Positions 48,675-58,610 of a DNA stretch of 64,000 nt are shown piece after piece. The stretch is from assembly GCF_943734655.1 (NCBI RefSeq), contig NC_071355.1, forward strand, positions 76,211,449-76,275,448. Reading direction: 5' to 3'. This stretch comes from Sabethes cyaneus (taxonomy: Eukaryota > Arthropoda > Insecta > Diptera > Culicidae). The first letter of the stretch is position 1, and each line of letters begins with the position of its first letter. A program made the position numbers and the translations under genes. The notes beneath the pieces are model-generated. The model was not told where the DNA came from. It saw only the letters and a list, made by a program, of their open reading frames with translations, and did no database searches.

Positions 48675-50474
48675 CAGGCTTCATTTTCGGTTTTTTGCTC
48701 AGTAGATGCTCATTTGATTGCAGCGCCTCACAGTGCGTTGAGCCATAGACAAAAATCGTTTTTCACTTTTTTTAAATCGGGTATACTAAGTATTTAGAAT
48801 TGTTTATAGATGCCTTCTGCTACATAAACAAGTATTAGTTTGCTTGGGAAAGCGCCACAACTACTATTACAAGCGTTCAAACTGTCAAATTGGAGAGTGG
48901 ATTTTACTTACAAATTTTGCTTTCATTTTTGAAGGTTATTCATCACGCTCGTAAAAGTTTCATAGTTTGTGTAATCAAAATCTTTAAAATGGAGAAAAAC
49001 AATCAAGTTTAGTAGAATAAATTTTAGTTATAGAACGAATTCATTTTGACCTCACTCCTAAAAAATCGCCCCATAGAAACGACATAGATATTGTCCTTCA
49101 AAAAGACAGAACTCTAACTTTGATTACTGATTTAAAAAATGTTCCACCGACTTCCAAGCTAAAATATACACAGAATAATTGTTCAAAGTGTCCTCTACAA
49201 GATCGAACAGGTTTTAGCTGCAACTACCTGCAACTCTGCAAGATATTTCAATATTTGTAGATCAACGTCAAGCACTGATAAACCGTCAGATTTTCGTTAA
49301 TTCTACTATATTATGTTATCCCTGTTAGAAGAAACCACTGTTTATGAAGCTTTGTGCTATTACTGTTGAAAATTAAACTCAAAGCGATTTTATTTCATAT
49401 AGCGGGTAAATTTTTCTTTAAAAAAATTAATAAACTTAATACCGGCTGCCGTTTTTCCCGTTTCTCGGGTTGATAATAATGACGAATAATCAATGATAAC
49501 GGTTTTCTTGCTGGAAATTCGTTTCGTAGATTTAATTAAAAGGTTTTCAAAAATTGTCCAACAAAAACAGAACGTCGAGCTGCAGACTTTGTCTCAAATT
49601 ATGCCACGGAAAATTATTATTTACTTTTCCGTTACGGCTGAGAATGGTTAAAGAGGCTTAAGTATTACTTAAACACTAGCTCTGTTCACAGATATACATT
49701 TGTTAGTGCGAAAGTATATTTTGCTTAGAATTATTTAAACGTCTTCCATAAACATTTCCAAGCTTTCATGCACTGAAGGAAAACTTTTCAATTATCGAAA
49801 TTGCAGCCAAGGTTGATCTTCGAGTGCTGTTTAATCTAACACTAGATGGCATTGCTGAATTTACCAAAGTATTTCTAGTACAAATGTTGCTTTCACAAAC
49901 AACTTTGGTAGTTATATAGCCGACGGCAAGCCATATAATGATGAAAAACTTTTGCAATGCTTGCGTAAAAATTTGGCGTTTGGGACATTTTTGCCATTAT
50001 TTAAATATTTTGAGACATTTAAGCAAATACTAGCTTCGATTATCACAAACTACTTTTATTAGCTTCATAAAATGTCTAAAACTAGCAGTTTTGATTTTTG
50101 TCCCGCAGTCCCATATGTTCAACGCACTGTGCGCCTCAGCGAAACAGTATTCGAACAAGTAGTGTAAAGGACAATTGTAGAGTCAATTATTATCTACAAT
50201 ATTGTTGAAGAAAGCATAGTTTTATCTTTTGTATTTACGGTGTTATAGGGCTGCTACCCCGTTGGTAGCCAAAAGAGCGCTCTTTTTGCTACCAACGTGG
50301 TAGCAGCTTCATAGCGCCGTAAATACAAAAGATAAAACCATACTTTCTTCGGCAATATTGTAGATAATACTTATCTCTACAATTGTCTTCTACATTACTT
50401 TTTCGAATTCTGTATCGTTGAGGCGCAGTAGTCAAATGAGCATCTACTGAGCAAAAAAACCAAAATGAAGCCTG
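48675..50474. mobile_element. non-autonomous hAT-type element, 1.8 kb
   Basis: Ends CAGGCTTCATTTTCGG and its inverse AAAATGAAGCCTG are followed inward by matching GCTCAGTAGATGCTCATTTG. A perfect 8-bp duplication GTATCTGC flanks both sides (48667-48674 and 50475-50482), diagnostic of hAT-type insertion. The interior has no transposase frame. A long palindrome occupies the right part (50131-50426). It sits about 430 bp downstream of the intact RTE element. Confidence 0.85.
50131..50426. repeat. ~296-bp palindrome inside the hAT element
   Basis: Two arms of about 147 bp meet at GAGCGCTC near 50278. The inner parts are nearly identical in inverse (ATCTTTTGTATTTACGG and CCGTAAATACAAAAGAT; GCTACC..GGTAGC words). 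The outer parts have more mismatches. It would form a strong hairpin in single-stranded DNA or RNA. Confidence 0.85.
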
Positions 50475-50610
50475 GTATCTGCATGAATTCATACATGACG
50501 CATAGCACACTAGACCACAGGGTGCGATGGACACGGTATTCTTTGGCGTAATATAGAATTCTGCATTAAGAAAGGATAAATGGGGTGCCTGAGAATTAAC
50601 CCATGCTTAA

Positions 50611-51229
50611 GGGGACATAAACCACTAATACTTTTTTTGAAACGATGGTTCTACAATTGATGAAGGGACGGTAGGGGAAAGAAATGGAAAATTTTTTGGT
50701 GAAGGAGGAGGCGGAAGAGCGGAAAGGAAAGGGGGGGGGGTATTGGTAGCTATGCTTGACAAGTAGTCATTTTGACTCCTACCTTTTGTCCAATGCTGGA
50801 AGGTGCATGAGTCGAATCAAGCTGTAATCTGAGATTACAACCGGATTCGAACTCACAACACCCTCCAGGGCATGTGGTTCGCTGGTACTACCACCAGCTG
50901 GTACTAGTACCAGCGAACCACATGCCCTGGAGGGTGTTGTTAGTTCGAATCCGGTTGTAATCTCAGATTACAGCTTGCCAAGCTCCTACCAACAAAACAA
51001 AAAAAGGTTTGTTCCAATACGTTAAGAAGTTTCTGAGAAAAAGGTACATAAAGTTTGAAAATCGCGGTTTTTCAGGAGCGGCGCTGGAACGCTTATGTGT
51101 ATTATCGTTTTCCGGCCACTTCCCGTGGTCGGATCATTACAAAATTAGTATCAAAATAAGCGAAAAAGTCTGCAGTATCAGAATCGGAAAATAACGAATT
51201 TTTCAAAGTTTTTAGTCGTTTATGTCCCC
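50611..51229. mobile_element. TTAA-flanked MITE, copy 2 (619 bp)
   Basis: Ends GGGGACATAAACCAC and GTCGTTTATGTCCCC with TTAA on both sides (50607-50610, 51230-51233). From about 50975 to 51229 it matches copy 1 (43484-43824) in inverse, for example GTGGTCGGATCATTACAAAA. Its left third is replaced by unrelated DNA (about 50640-50974) containing a poly-G stretch and a near-perfect palindrome, so it carries its own nested insertion. Confidence 0.85.
50820..50975. repeat. near-perfect 71-bp inverted repeat with tRNA-like sequence
   Basis: Arms 50820-50890 and 50905-50975 match at 70 of 71 positions around a 14-bp loop. Read from the loop outward, each arm ends in GAGTTCGAATCCGG or GTTAGTTCGAATCCGG, which fits a tRNA T-arm/B box, preceded by GGTAGTACCAGCG-like D-arm sequence. 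It can be read as two tRNA-derived SINE heads joined head to head. Confidence 0.8.
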
Positions 51230-51372
51230 TTAAGTCACTTGACATCGAATGGCCGCTTGTAAGCGCTAGCCAGTCTAAGTTCCCCCTTACAAAAAATAAG
51301 CACTAGCCACTCTTCCTATCGTCGCTTCTGGCTTTCGACTTTCACCCGATTTAAGCTTCCTGGCTCTCGACA

Positions 51373-51598
51373 AACGTTTTCCGAACATTTTCATTTCGTT
51401 GATGATAGTTGCATTAGTAATATTTATCGATTTCGCTAATTCGACGTGTAAATAGTTTGAATTTTCGCGACACGCAAACAAAATGTTGATCCCTCTAGCA
51501 TTACAGAGACTGTAGATTACAGAGGCGACAACCCAAGTAACAATTCGAGTTTTATTGTGCAACTATCATCAACGAAATGAAAATGTTCGGAAAACGTT
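51373..51598. mobile_element. 226-bp MITE with 41-bp perfect TIRs
   Basis: The 41-bp sequence at 51373-51413 (AACGTTTTCCGAACATTTTC...) is found exactly inverted at 51558-51598. The perfect match of such long ends suggests recent activity or gene conversion. No coding capacity; the 91-codon frame across it is incidental. The target duplication was not identified. Confidence 0.8.
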
Positions 51599-51779
51599 AA
51601 TTGTAACACATTGTGTTAAAGGTTAATTGTCAACATTTCACGTTATTCCAAAAATAATTTGGCCTCCTAATCGGGTAAATTTGACAGCTTTAGATTAAGG
51701 GGGATATTCATACGAACAAAAGTGCTGAAGATCATAAATGATAAAAAGAAAACAAAAGACACTAGGCAAAAAGTTCCAC

Positions 51780-53045
51780 TTTTCGCCCTTTTGGACTACT
51801 GTGCACTGGCGTCCGTTTCGATGACCAATGTTGAATGACTCGGCTCAACATCGCCTGTTTCACGGAGCGCACCATGCACTCCCATGCGCCGCCCATGTTT
51901 GGAACCGATGAAGGAATGAATAGTCATTTAGTGTTCGCACTGCTCACAGTCGCAGCAGGTCCCTTCAGAATCTACCTTTCCAACGCTCTTTCCGTGCCGT
52001 GGAAGTTGGTCGCGTAGAATGGATCTCGGTCGGGACTCCTCGGCGGTATACAAAGCTACGAATATTTTTTTATGCAGGCTTCAGTTGATATGCTGATATG
52101 CTATTCGCAGTGCACCGCTCGAATGATAAGGCAGATGAAGAGTGCCACCCATCGTTTAATGCTACTGCGTTCTATTCAACCACTAATGGTCCGACGAAAT
52201 CCAGGCCGACTTAGGTGAAGGGCCTAGTAAACGAAGTTTACTACGAGCTGGAGGCAGCGAAGCCATGCCTAATATACGAGGTGCATCTGCTCGCAACCTT
52301 TAGGTGGTACGAGTCCACTAAGAGAGTTACGGTGCGGTGGTACGAGCCCACTAAGAGAGAACGTGCTGCCTAAGCCACAAGTATTGATAGGGTCCCGCTT
52401 GGGCAGAATCACGGGAAACTTCGTTTCCATACACACATTTGTCGCTGCTCTTATCCGTCCATCCACTCGCAGAATACCTGCCTGGTCGTTAAACGGAGTT
52501 AGCTAATACAACGCGCAGCGTTTGTTCAAGCCTGTTTGAAAGGTTCTTGGTTGATCACGGTTGTGTGAGAGCAATGCGATTTCTTTTGGGAATCTCTGTC
52601 GTTATGCCATCGAAGTCAATGTTACTTCAGCTTGCAGCAGCGCATCTTGGTTAGGATAACCAGCAATCTTCGCCTCGCCGTAGATTGTCCGTCTCAGGTT
52701 CCCTACATAGCGATGTATGAACGCCGTAGCTCTGAGCAACCGTTAACACTTAGAAAAACGCTCGCAATCGATCCATCCAGTTGACACGGTTGCTTCCTAT
52801 CCGATACTCCAAACATTCTAGCTTTCGTAACGCCAGACCATAACTATCCGGAAACTCGATGTCATCGTATCTCCACAATAACCCAGTTTCAAACCGCTCA
52901 CTAACTAATACGGTGGTTTTCTGTAATAGGGGTTCAGCCGACCTGTCTTCCGCGGATGCAACTTTAATCGCCGGTTTTCTGCCGACGAACTTGTTGATCC
53001 GCAGAGTCTGCCCTGGCAAGGCGAGGTTTTTCACGGTTCATACAT
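51780..53045 (-). pseudogene. Bel/Pao LTR retrotransposon pol remnant
   Basis: Minus-strand pieces from 53045 downward: ERFETGLLWRYDDIEFPDSY and LRKLECLEYRI, as in Bel/Pao polyproteins between protease and RT; then AGILRVDGRIRAATNV and KFPVILPKRDPI, the integrase zinc-binding region; VALFICLIIRAVHCE, start of the integrase catalytic core; IRSFVYRRGVPTEIHS; and a decayed PNMGGAWE-like motif near 51890. The RT/RNase H part is missing and stops and frameshifts abound. No LTRs were recognised. Confidence 0.75.
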
Positions 53046-53170
53046 TTTTCAGTGGGTGATGGTTTCCACCATAGATACATTAGATACCTCCAACTGGAGC
53101 AGGGGTACGGGAGGGTATTTTCAGCAGGTTTCTAAATTCAGCCTATTTATTTGTCTTCGATATGTTATAA

Positions 53171-53683
53171 CCCTCTAACGGATAAGACCGTCTAGAGACG
53201 ACCTTCGCTTTTGGAGCTCCGGAGTCGCATACGAAATTTGTTTTCAATTGGCAATATGGAAAATATGTTCAGAACAGATTTCTTGACATTTTGATACTAA
53301 TATCATAACATTCTGACCAGGAATCCAAAATTATCATTTTTCAAATACAAAAATTCCGAAAATAATTAATGCGCGAATATTCGCTTTTTTACTTTGGAAG
53401 GAAAAGGACATCTAGAACAAAATGATTGACCTAAACAATTTTTCTATGAGTAAATCTCGTGCATTATTTTAATTTTGTAATATATCTGAATTAAGAAAAT
53501 ATCTGGGCAGAGTGTTAAACATGAAAAAAGAAAAGGGGAAATTGGACTTTTTCTTACCTGGCGCTCCTCCAGATAATTATTTTTGCATGAAAATCAGAAC
53601 GTAAGGTTTTTTTGTGTGTACTTTCATGATAAAATAGTCATTAGTTTGATCGCATCGTTTTTACGGTGTTGCCCGTTAGAGGG
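53171..53683. mobile_element. TIR element with CCCTCTAACGG ends
   Basis: CCCTCTAACGGATAAGACCG at the left and CGGTGTTGCCCGTTAGAGGG at the right are imperfect inverted repeats about 0.5 kb apart; the match extends weakly outward (GTTATAACC.. versus ..GGATAACTA). No coding frame. Boundaries and target duplication are uncertain. Confidence 0.55.
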
Positions 53684-53689
53684 ATAACT

Positions 53690-54355
53690 ATTTTCTCAAG
53701 ACTGTAAGTAATCTACTATTTTTATTCAAAGAACGTCAAAACCACCTGTTCTTCTATTAGAACTAGGCCATAGGCCGAAAAAATAGATGCCATCGCTTAA
53801 TGGGCTGAAAATACCGCCCGTGCCATAAGTACTTCGATTCGGCTTCGATCCTGAAGACAACGTTCGTTCAGGGTTTCCTACGATGACATTCACAATGTCT
53901 TTCACCCGGTTGTTTACTTTTTATCCGTCTCGCTGTCAGTCGTTAGACCGTCCGACGTCAGTTGACAACTGTCACCATAATCCTGACCGTAATGTACCGC
54001 CGGTATAGGGCGCCCAGCGTAATTCAGCTATAATTAGGTGTTAGGCTTAACCGTGTTTAAGGCTTGACGTTAAATCAATCGCGAGATGATTTCTTATCAT
54101 CGATGCAATAAACCTAGTCAAGAAACCGGAAAAGAGCATGGACAGATACAGTCATTATTTTTAGATTCCCCGCAGGTTGAAAAATAATACACCTATATCT
54201 CCGATGTACATGATAATTTATGCAAAAAAAATTTATACAGACTAACACAAAACATATGGATTCCGAATAGTATGACATCGAAAAAAACCAAATAAACAAA
54301 TAGGTAGGACATTGAAACACACAAAATGTTTTTGCAATGCCCCTTGAACCGGTCG
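53690..54355. other. no recognised feature; 3' flank of the RING gene
   Basis: Contains the downstream region of the minus-strand RING-H2 gene from 54355 leftward. No certain polyadenylation signal was found. Nothing else is supported. Confidence 0.4.
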
Positions 54356-54946
54356 CTACCCGAACAAATCTCTAAAAAGATCTTCTTCGATCCTGCCATC
54401 ATCGGAACTGCCTACTTGAATGCTGTCTCCATCGAAGTTGCCTGCATCGGAGCTATCTCTGGGGTCAAAATCATAATTGCCAGCAGCCGAACTGCGTACA
54501 TTAGAAATCACTGCATCCGGTAGATCTGCTCCGGAACGGTCCGAATCAGAACTGCTCGTATCCGTACTGCTTGCATTCAAACTAACTGCAACTGCAGCAA
54601 CACTGTGTGAAATCAAACTGGCCGCAACAACAGTCGTCCTTCTCGTCAGCAAAGGATTATTTCGACGGGCCCGTCGCCGATTCGTCACGGCCACTCGTCT
54701 GGGATGAAGACGGACGGGTCGTCGACACGTGGGACAATTCTTTTTCTTACACAGCCACGTCTCAATGCACGGTTTGTGAAAGCTGTGCATGCATTCCAAC
54801 CATTTGACATTGTTCCTGAGTGGTTCCAGACAAATAGGGCAATCGCTTCAAAATAGGAAAATTAAATAATTGTTATGGACTTTATGAAACAAAAAATAAC
54901 ATTGTTATTACCGGGACTCAGCAATCGTGGACGTAACTTGTTCCAT
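54356..54946 (-). CDS. RING-H2 zinc finger protein, 174 aa, two exons
   Basis: Probable E3 ubiquitin ligase. Exon 1 is 54946-54912 (ATG, 35 nt), the intron 54911-54846 (66 bp, GTAATA...GAAG), and exon 2 54845-54356 (stop TAG). Splicing restores a complete RING-H2 finger that neither exon frame shows alone with a start codon: C14, C17, C30, H32, H35, C38, C49, C52 (C-x2-C-x12-C-x-H-x2-H-x2-C-x10-C-x2-C), including CPICLEPL, CMHSFHKPCIETW and CPTCRRP. Residues about 58-75 are very Arg-rich (possible nuclear localisation). The rest is Ser/Asp-rich, ending in an acidic segment with EEDLFRDLF. No membrane segment. The finger is at the extreme N-terminus, so substrate choice presumably lies in the tail. 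The gene stands among transposons, yet splice signals and frame are intact. I do not recognise the orthologue. Confidence 0.85.
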
Positions 54947-55391
54947 TTGACGTGGAACGAAATTTGTTCGGAAAAATATATTGGTACCTAATGTAATATG
55001 TAAACAATTCGTACATGACAGCGCCAACAAGTACTTTCACAGCCTGCTACGATCACTTGTCATAAAAATTCACGAAATATCCAAATTTCCTTAACTTCCT
55101 TAAGAAAAATCCAAGCTTCGTTTCGAACTACAAGACATTCATTTACCATTGTTTAAGTATGTATCGCGAAATCTTTATTATCTGAAAAAATGTCAAAAAC
55201 GTATTGTTAACATTTTCGATCGAAAACAAAGAGCATTCACCACTGTTGCAGCATGTAATTACGTTATGGGTGCACACACAGCCCGCGTGTGTGGCTAATT
55301 TATACGTTGATCAGTGTCACTCTCATTAGAGAAATAATAATCATTAAAGTCTTATAAGGTAGGCCGAAACAAAACTTGTTCCGCACTAAAA
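54947..55391. promoter_or_regulatory. divergent intergenic region
   Basis: About 445 bp separates the RING-H2 start codon (minus strand) from the start of a possible gene on the plus strand. If both are real, the region should hold both promoters. An AT-rich AATATATTT lies about 30-40 bp upstream of the RING ATG, too close to be a confident TATA box. Inference from layout. Confidence 0.35.
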
Positions 55392-55725
55392 ATGTCGAAC
55401 AAAGGAAAATATGTTTGGCCAGAACCTGTTAGGCAAACGCACGGTTTGCTTGTTTTGAACGATAGTAATCACACCTTTTTTATAAGTTTTTTTTTCATTA
55501 ACGTGTTGCCTTCCAGCTGACTTCAGGCAGGAATGCTCTCTCGGATCGGAAGTCATTGGAGACCGAAACGAAATTCGAAACCTTCTGCTGCCAACTAATA
55601 TCGTTAAAGAATTAAGGATAAGCCTGGCTATCTATTTCCAAGACACAACGGTCGAGTACTGGTCCACATCACATGGCGGCAGTGGTGATGCATTCTTTCT
55701 CGGACAGCAGCGCCCACTTCTGTAG
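55392..55725 (+). CDS. possible two-exon gene, 86 aa, unknown function
   Basis: Proposed exon 1 is 55392-55443 (ATG, 52 nt: MSNKGKYVWPEPVRQTH plus one base), the intron 55444-55516 (73 bp, GTTTGC...TTCCAG with a T-rich tract before the acceptor), and exon 2 55517-55725 (stop TAG). The phase fits: the split codon gives Ala. Exon 2 is the only open frame there and reads with varied composition (NEIRNLLLPTNIVKELRISL, AIYFQDTTVEYWSTSHGG), unlike the repeats nearby. The donor is weak. The stop is followed at once by GTAAGT, a strong donor look-alike, so alternative 3' structure is possible. No domain recognised. It could be a chance ORF. Confidence 0.35.
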
Positions 55726-56093
55726 GTAAGTAGTTGCATTCTTCGGCAGCCGTATCAAATTAAAAGCTCATTTGGAACCCAGCGGGAGACGTCATCGAGG
55801 ACCCGGCGACAGCAGTGCTGCACAAGCAAGAATAGCAGGGATGATGAGGCAAGTTTCTTTCATGACTACATCTTTCATGCGTGTTTCATACGATCTTTTG
55901 GGGTGGATTTGCGATATCCTTGGGAAAAAAAATCATTCTATCTGATTACAGTTAATTTTTAATGTTATCGCTAGTCATTTAATTCGCTGTTTATCACTTG
56001 AATAGGCTGAATTAAAAAGCATTGATTTTGGATACGCTTTTGCTTTAACAAAAAAATGGTTGAAAGAATTGGGAAAAAAATTATTGTTTCTTT
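55726..56093. other. no clear feature
   Basis: A further open plus-strand stretch (about 55754-55940, containing GDSSAAQARIAGMMRQV) follows the possible gene. The gap to the previous exon is only ~30 bp, too short for an intron, so it could not be joined. Confidence 0.3.
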
Positions 56094-56262
56094 CACCCCT
56101 ATTCTGTATTTCGAACGAGTTTATGTTTCGATCGAAACTGACATTTCGTTCGAAAAAACAGTGGTTCGAACGAAAGATTTTCATATTAAAAAACAACTCG
56201 AACGAAATATTTGCCAAGTCGATCGAAATATTTCAACTCGTTCGAAATACAGAATATGGGTG
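56094..56262. mobile_element. 169-bp MITE rich in TTCGAACGA words
   Basis: Ends CACCCCTATTCTGTATTTCG (to 56119) and the inverse at 56237-56262 match at 25 of 26 positions. The interior repeats TCGAACGA/TCGATCGA palindromic words. No meaningful ORF despite overlapping frames on both strands. TTT on each side may be a target duplication. Confidence 0.75.
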
Positions 56263-56564
56263 TTTATTCCATAAGTTTAAACTGTAACTCCTTTAGTAAA
56301 TTTTCTTCAATTATTACCGACGGCGAATCTTCATCTTTTTCCCTTCATGTTTAACTACTTTCCAATACCAATTTCGTTTCATAAACCGGGAAATGGAACA
56401 ATATCAGAGACTTCATCATTACTCGCCTTGTAAGCCAGAATCACTCTTATAATTTGCCCTAGCGGCGAGTGGTTTTATTGTTGGTAACATGGAATTTAGT
56501 GCAAAAGAAGGACATGGAGGGATCTGAGAATAATCATAATATGATACATTATAGTCTAACGTCA

Positions 56565-56700
56565 CTTGACATCGAATGGCACCTTGTACTATGCCTACAT
56601 ACGATCACTCGATGCATTCCAGGGGCGGACTGGGAGCCAAAGGGTCCACCGGGCCTTTGAGTTACAAGGACAGTACATCAAATAATTATGGGCTCTTGAC
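56565..56700. mobile_element. fragments of SINE-like repeat and a possible hAT end
   Basis: GTCACTTGACATCGAATGGC at 56562-56581 repeats the SINE body seen at 2 kb and 51.2 kb. At about 56618 CAGGGGCGGACTGGGAGCC resembles a hAT-type terminal repeat, but no partner end was found in the window. Confidence 0.4.
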
Positions 56701-56869
56701 TCGACTCAGTCATTGTCGACTGTCGAGTACGGAGAGAACGGGCAGCATAGCGGCTCCATGCACGATCGAAACAAAACAAACTCACTTGTCAGTAGGACGG
56801 GGTCCCCATCTTTTAGCGTGTGCGTCATATTAGCGTTTCACGGTACTTTAGTTTGGACGCATTTTTCGT

Positions 56870-57280
56870 CAATCCAATCTTCGCTACTTTGAGTTTTAGT
56901 TTGTTCAGCCACCACCACAAATGTTGTTCTATCAACAATATCCATTTCATCGGCAAAGCAGACGAACTAACTAGATTTGCTGAAGATTATGCCTGAAGAT
57001 TATTGCTCCGTTGTTCATAAAATCCTGTAGCGGCATATTGAACAGCCCGCATGAGGGACCATCACGTTGACAAAGTCCCCTGCGAGGTTAGAATGGCCGT
57101 GATTTTACGGTCGATGGTATCATACGCAACTTTGAAATCAATGAAATAATTGTGCGTTGAATTCTATATACATGGGCTTTTTGGAGGATCTGTCGCAGCG
57201 TGAATATTTGATTCTTTACTGACCGTCCTTCAGCAAACCCGGAAGAGAATTTTCCACGTTCTGATGAGTGGCACTGTGCA
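56870..57280 (-). pseudogene. RTE RT fragment
   Basis: Minus-strand pieces: FAEGRSVKNQIFTLRQILQK, then a frameshifted FKVAYDTID region, GLCQRDGPSCGLFNM, and FVCFADEMDIV, all matching the intact RTE RT in order. Frame breaks and missing segments show it is dead. Confidence 0.75.
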
Positions 57281-57489
57281 TCTTTGTCGCCAATGCAGCG
57301 GTTTCCTCATATACCACCCATTTATAATTCTGCAGATAGTTATTTCAGCAGTTAAGTTATAGGGTTAATTACAAACAAAATTGCAAGTATCAAATAAGAT
57401 GATATAAATGATAGGATCTCAACAGTTCAATATATATGAGTAGCTTACTGCGCCTACACGTCAGAACAGAGAAAAGAAACGAGAGACCA

Positions 57490-57680
57490 GGATTCCTGCT
57501 TTTAGAATCCAGAGGATTCTTATTTCATAGTACAGGCGATTCCCGTACCGTGTTATAGCTATCCCTGGGATTCAACTCTTGGATTCTCCTATAAGAATCC
57601 TGCTTCTATAAGCAGGATCTTATAGGAGAATGCAGAATTCTTTCACACGATTCCAATGCAAGGAATCCCAGAGACTATGT
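57490..57680. repeat. foldback rich in GAATCC words
   Basis: A central hairpin (about 57580-57632) is formed by ATTCTCCTATAAGAATCCTG and the near-inverse CAGGATCTTATAGGAGAAT. Flanking GGATTC/GAATCC words occur in inverted arrangement (57488-57560 versus 57640-57672). Probably a small foldback element; ends undefined. Confidence 0.6.
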
Positions 57681-57719
57681 GCGAATATTTTTCTTTCGTC
57701 CTGGTAGAGCTACGGAAAA

Positions 57720-57950
57720 AAGAACTCACCGTCAAAAAACGTACTAGCTAGTACGAAGAGCACGTGCTCGCCGGACCAGAGGAGAGGTTCACCAGCAACG
57801 ACACACGGAGTTTCTACAAAACGGTCAGGTGTAAGAATTTTGCCATGCCTGTGATGTGCAATGATAGTGCTGGCAACCTGCTTACTGACAAAATGACGGT
57901 AAACGCCAGGTGGAAGACTATTTCCAGACGCTGCACAGAGGAGTAACTAG
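57720..57950 (+). pseudogene. RTE linker-region fragment
   Basis: FTSNDTRSFYKTV, MCNDSAGNLLTDKMTV and NARWK align with the linker between endonuclease and RT of the intact RTE (RSQETRKFYQKL, MCRDKTGSILTDDREV, DRWKQ). The fragment is isolated and in opposite orientation to the RT fragment at 56870-57280. Confidence 0.65.
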
Positions 57951-58610
57951 GGCAAAAAGCTGGCCAAAATAAGAAAAACATTTTTTTTGGTCTTCCAATA
58001 TAATATATATTTTTTTGTATGCTTAAATAGATGCTTCACAAAGTACTCTTAGTCAAAACATGTAAAAACAAACCTGTAAGTTTTGGCAGGTGTACAAACA
58101 TTGATAATATTTGAAACATTTTTTTTTTTAAATCATCAAGCATCAGGACACGGATTCCATCAGAAGTAAACAAAAAGATTAACAAAGGCTATTTATCAAA
58201 ACATAGGTTCATCATAAGTAATTCTAACTGGTTTGTAGGAAGAAAATTTAAAATTTTGAAAATATGACTTGTTTTAAACAGTTTTGTCAAACAACTATTT
58301 TTTGCAATTTTGTGCTTTTTCAATGGGAAAAAAGTTATCAAATCTTGCAGAATCTGGCCATATATTCTATGGAGGAATGAATCTTTGTGGTATTCTGAAC
58401 AAATCGGTATGTAAAGCTCATCCGGAAACGTCCGGACTGGCATTTGCGACCCTTTTGAATATTATATGTTTCACATTGTTTTCAAGGAAATATCGACAAT
58501 TCGCATCTAGTTGCGTACTATCTTTGGTGCAAGATAATTCACCTTGAATACAATGGGCACACTAGCTATACTATACATGTCTAGGGATTATGAGGCCTGT
58601 TCTCCAGATT
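57951..58610. other. no recognised feature
   Basis: AT-rich DNA with overlapping short frames on both strands (58189-58547) that show no domain or splice context. Confidence 0.4.

Larger units (their letters stand above)
50533..51290 (-). mobile_element. SINE-like repeat interrupted by a TTAA element
   Basis: 50550-50606 matches 2053-2095 of the SINE copy (GAATTCTGCATTAAGAAAGG, then CCATGC), and 51234-51258 continues it (GTCACTTGACATCGAATGGC). The TTAA element at 50611-51229 splits the two halves exactly. The uninterrupted copy reads CCATGCAAGAGTCACTTGG at that point, so the insertion site is visible. The tRNA-like head is not preserved here. Confidence 0.65.

Noticed and set aside
50820..50975. 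Palindrome considered as a pair of tRNA genes
   Set aside because: Only T-arm and partial D-arm features are present; symmetry and context fit SINE heads or a foldback better.
51287..51562. 91-codon minus-strand frame
   Set aside because: It runs through the 41-bp TIR of a MITE and shows no domain.
56056..56287. Overlapping 72-80 codon frames on both strands
   Set aside because: They lie inside a palindromic MITE and have no independent support.
58189..58547. 84-87 codon frames on both strands
   Set aside because: Mutually overlapping, AT-driven and without recognisable features.
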